Positions 62,152 to 64,000 of a DNA stretch of 64,000 bases are shown here, piece by piece; positions within the stretch are counted from its first letter, which is position 1, and every line of letters begins with the position of its first letter. The translations under genes and the position numbers were made by a program. The notes under the pieces were generated by a model. It was not told the origin of the DNA. It saw nothing but the letters and a program-made list of their open reading frames with translations, and ran no database searches. This DNA comes from Demequina aestuarii (lineage in GTDB: Bacteria > Actinomycetota > Actinomycetes > Actinomycetales > Demequinaceae): contig NZ_BBRD01000001.1 of NCBI RefSeq assembly GCF_000975095.1, forward strand, positions 1,755,467 through 1,819,466, in the 5' to 3' direction.

Positions 62152-62939
62152 ACGTCGATCCGCACTCCCTGGTGGGCGCCTACGCCGTCGATGCGCTCGA
62201 CGCACCCGAGCGTGCGCTCATCGAGAGCCACCTCGACGAGTGCGCGGAGTGCCGCGAGGAGCTCGCGTCGTTCGCGGCAGTGGCGACCGCGATCGCGGAT
62301 GCGCATGCGACCGCTCCGCCGACCTCCCTGCGGTCGCGCGTGATGGCGGCCGTGGGCGGCACCGCCCAGCTCACGCCGGCCGATGCGCAGGCGGACTCGC
62401 GCGCCGAGGCCCGCTCAGGGATGCTCGCTGCCGACCACACGCCTGTGGCAGACGCCAGGGCGGAGAGCGCCCCGCGCGGCCGCGCGCGACGATGGATGCC
62501 CGCACTGCTGGGCGCCGCCGCATCGGCCGTCGCGGTCGCCATCGTGGCCGTCGGCGCGCTCGACCTCGGCGGCGGAGACGACGCCTCGCAGATCGCGCTC
62601 GAGAAGGACGTGATGATGGTGACCTCGGCGCCAGACGCGCAGTCCATGGACCTCGACCTGGGCAACGGGCACGTCGTGGCGAGCGAGCGCATGGACGGCA
62701 TGGCGCTGATGGGCGCCGCGGCGCCGATGCCCAGCGACGGCATGGAGTACCAGGTGTGGCTCGTGATGGACGACGGCACGGCGATGCCCGGCCCCACGTT
62801 CATGCCACAGGACGACGGCGAATACATGGCCGTGGTCCACATGGACCTGGGCGACGTGGCGGCGGTGTGCATCACCGAGGAGCCGGCGGGCGGCTCGACC
62901 CACCCCACCACGGAGCCGATGCATACCGTCGAGCTCTAG
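62148..62939 (+). CDS. rskA: RskA-type membrane anti-sigma factor
   Basis: A 263-residue anti-sigma factor. The cytoplasmic domain has the zinc anti-sigma motif HxxxCxxC (H28, C32, C35). A linker of about 70 residues leads to one transmembrane helix (WMPALLGAAASAVAVAIVAV). The outer domain carries the RskA core YQVWLVMDDGTAMPGPTFMP. That outer domain is unusually rich in Met, like the adjacent mini-lipoproteins. It would hold SigK until regulated proteolysis releases it. ATGA overlap with sigK secures stoichiometry. Confidence 0.9.
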   Translation: MNVDPHSLVGAYAVDALDAPERALIESHLDECAECREELASFAAVATAIADAHATAPPTSLRSRVMAAVGGTAQLTPADAQADSRAEARSGMLAADHTPVADARAESAPRGRARRWMPALLGAAASAVAVAIVAVGALDLGGGDDASQIALEKDVMMVTSAPDAQSMDLDLGNGHVVASERMDGMALMGAAAPMPSDGMEYQVWLVMDDGTAMPGPTFMPQDDGEYMAVVHMDLGDVAAVCITEEPAGGSTHPTTEPMHTVEL

Positions 62940-62946
62940 GCCGAGC

Positions 62947-64000
62947 TCACCCCTTCCAGGCGGCGAGGTCGTCCAGGGCCCGCTGATACTCGGGACTGTA
63001 GCCATAGCTCGAGTGGGTGAGCACGTGCTCCACTCCGCGTGGGGGTGTGTGCGACGCCTGCCGACTCGCAGAGCCGAGAGCGAGAATCGAGTGCCCCAGC
63101 GGGTCCGTCTCCCGGAAGAGGTGGATCCACCGTCCCGGCGCGGCGTCGTCGAGCGCGCGCAGCCTGGCGTCGTCGAACAGGTGCGGGAACAGCCGCTGGT
63201 AGTGGGCGGAGAGCAGCGTGCCGTAGCTGAGGAATCGCAGCGCGCTCGCGTGCGCGGGGTCGTCGGCGAGCAGGCGCCGCATCGCGGGGAAGCCCAGCAC
63301 CGCGCCCTGGCTGTGGCAGCTGAGGACGATGCAGTGGCTCGGATGATCGGTGCGCAGGTCGGTCAGGCGCCGTTCGAGCGCCGGGATGGCGGTCTCCGAG
63401 TACGGCGGCGGCGCCCAGGGATGATGCAGCCGGGGCCAGAAGTTGGTGAGGTCCCACAGCACGCCGACGCCCCGGCGCGACTCCCGGTTGCCCGAGGCGG
63501 AGAGCACGAACCACAGCACCGAGACCGCGGGGATGAACAGCGCGACCGTCACCGCCACGAGAGTGAAGCCGGACGCCGCCACCCAGGGGTCGCCGAGTCC
63601 GGTCGCGGCGATCACCTCCGAGTCCAGCGGCGACGAGCCGCCGAGCACGGTCTGCGATGCGTTGCTCTCGGAATCCAGGCCGTCCACCGGGGCCCCCTGC
63701 CCCGCCCTGTCCACCCGCGCCCACGACAGCACGTCGAACCCCGCGCGCTGCAGCAGCCATCCGAGGGACCCGACCCCCGCCACGGTGACGGCCGCCACCA
63801 TCAGCGCTGCGCGCCTGCCGCGGCACGCGCGCACCACCAGGTACGCGACGAACAGCCAGCCTGCGGCACCGATCACCAGGCGCGGCTCCGTCACGAGGCG
63901 GCCGACCGTCTGCGCCCATTGCCCGCCAGGAAGGCTGACGCGGAGGAGTTCGCCCACGACGAGCACACCCGCCGCGATCAGCATCCCGAGCCCCGCACGC
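62947..64000 (-). CDS. Membrane-anchored serine-hydrolase-like protein, N-terminus outside window
   Basis: The frame remains open to the window edge. An ATG at 63984 exists, but the codons before it (RAGLG) read as a continuing hydrophobic segment. About 350 residues are visible. Three to four membrane helices lie in the first 180 residues. A soluble alpha/beta-hydrolase-like domain follows, with the nucleophile-elbow-like SCHSQGAVLGF. A Trp/Pro-rich patch (FWPRLHHPWAPPPYSE) precedes it. A catalytic His may be in DPLGHSILAL. I do not recognise the family. It converges on rskA with only 7 bp between stop codons. Confidence 0.7.
   Translation of the reverse strand, partial: RAGLGMLIAAGVLVVGELLRVSLPGGQWAQTVGRLVTEPRLVIGAAGWLFVAYLVVRACRGRRAALMVAAVTVAGVGSLGWLLQRAGFDVLSWARVDRAGQGAPVDGLDSESNASQTVLGGSSPLDSEVIAATGLGDPWVAASGFTLVAVTVALFIPAVSVLWFVLSASGNRESRRGVGVLWDLTNFWPRLHHPWAPPPYSETAIPALERRLTDLRTDHPSHCIVLSCHSQGAVLGFPAMRRLLADDPAHASALRFLSYGTLLSAHYQRLFPHLFDDARLRALDDAAPGRWIHLFRETDPLGHSILALGSASRQASHTPPRGVEHVLTHSSYGYSPEYQRALDDLAAWKG

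Overview
The window looks like a chromosomal segment of a high-GC Gram-positive bacterium (Actinomycetota, probably order Micrococcales; the genus cannot be fixed by reading). Supporting signs are the gene order rpsP-khpA / rimM-trmD / rplS-lepB-rnhB, a translational T-box in front of ileS, a GlnR-type box in front of amtB, a SigK/RskA pair beside a DipZ-like gene, and many genes that start 6-7 nt after a TANNNT -10 box without a Shine-Dalgarno sequence (leaderless pattern).

Layout. 1-4.1 kb: end of an alpha-glucoside utilisation operon (solute-binding protein, GH15, GH31). 4.1-8.9 kb: translation and secretion housekeeping genes on the minus strand (rnhB, lepB, rplS, trmD, rimM, khpA, rpsP). 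8.9-12.4 kb: a lipoprotein, then a flavin-transfer trio (ApbE, FMN-binding protein, ferric-reductase-like membrane flavoprotein). 12.5-20.3 kb: amidohydrolase, ffh, glnD, a PII gene, amtB, ftsY. 20.5-29.0 kb: a three-repeat exported protein, smc, ndk, apt, two membrane proteins and folC. 29.2-46.7 kb: a catabolic island (below). 46.8-51.3 kb: an AbiEi/DUF559-type gene and T-box-controlled ileS. 51.7-59.0 kb: MFS protein, sugar dehydrogenase-like lipoprotein, small regulator, SDR, methyltransferase, acyltransferase, patatin. 59.1-62.9 kb: dipZ, two Met/acid-rich mini-lipoproteins, sigK and rskA. The window ends inside a membrane-anchored serine-hydrolase-like gene.

The island between folC and ileS is the most interesting part. 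It encodes an allophanate hydrolase, a complete urea-carboxylase-type protein (biotin carboxylase, KipA/KipI-like halves, biotinyl domain), a creatininase-family hydrolase, a cytidine-deaminase-like zinc enzyme, two amidohydrolases, a cyclase-family hydrolase, an MFS transporter, a dipeptide-type ABC importer with a permease-ATPase fusion, and one GntR/FCD regulator. Every promoter in it carries boxes of the form NNGTATCCNN, and neighbouring boxes are exactly 21 bp apart. This ties five transcription units into one regulon. The simplest reading is import and stepwise hydrolysis of a cyclic ureido, guanidino or amide compound, ending in urea, which is carboxylated to allophanate and hydrolysed to ammonia and CO2.

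A second genome-scale signal is a 10-mer, GGCCGATGCG/CGCATCGGCC, that I count 31 times in the window, in both orientations and in several reading frames, against under one expected from base composition.
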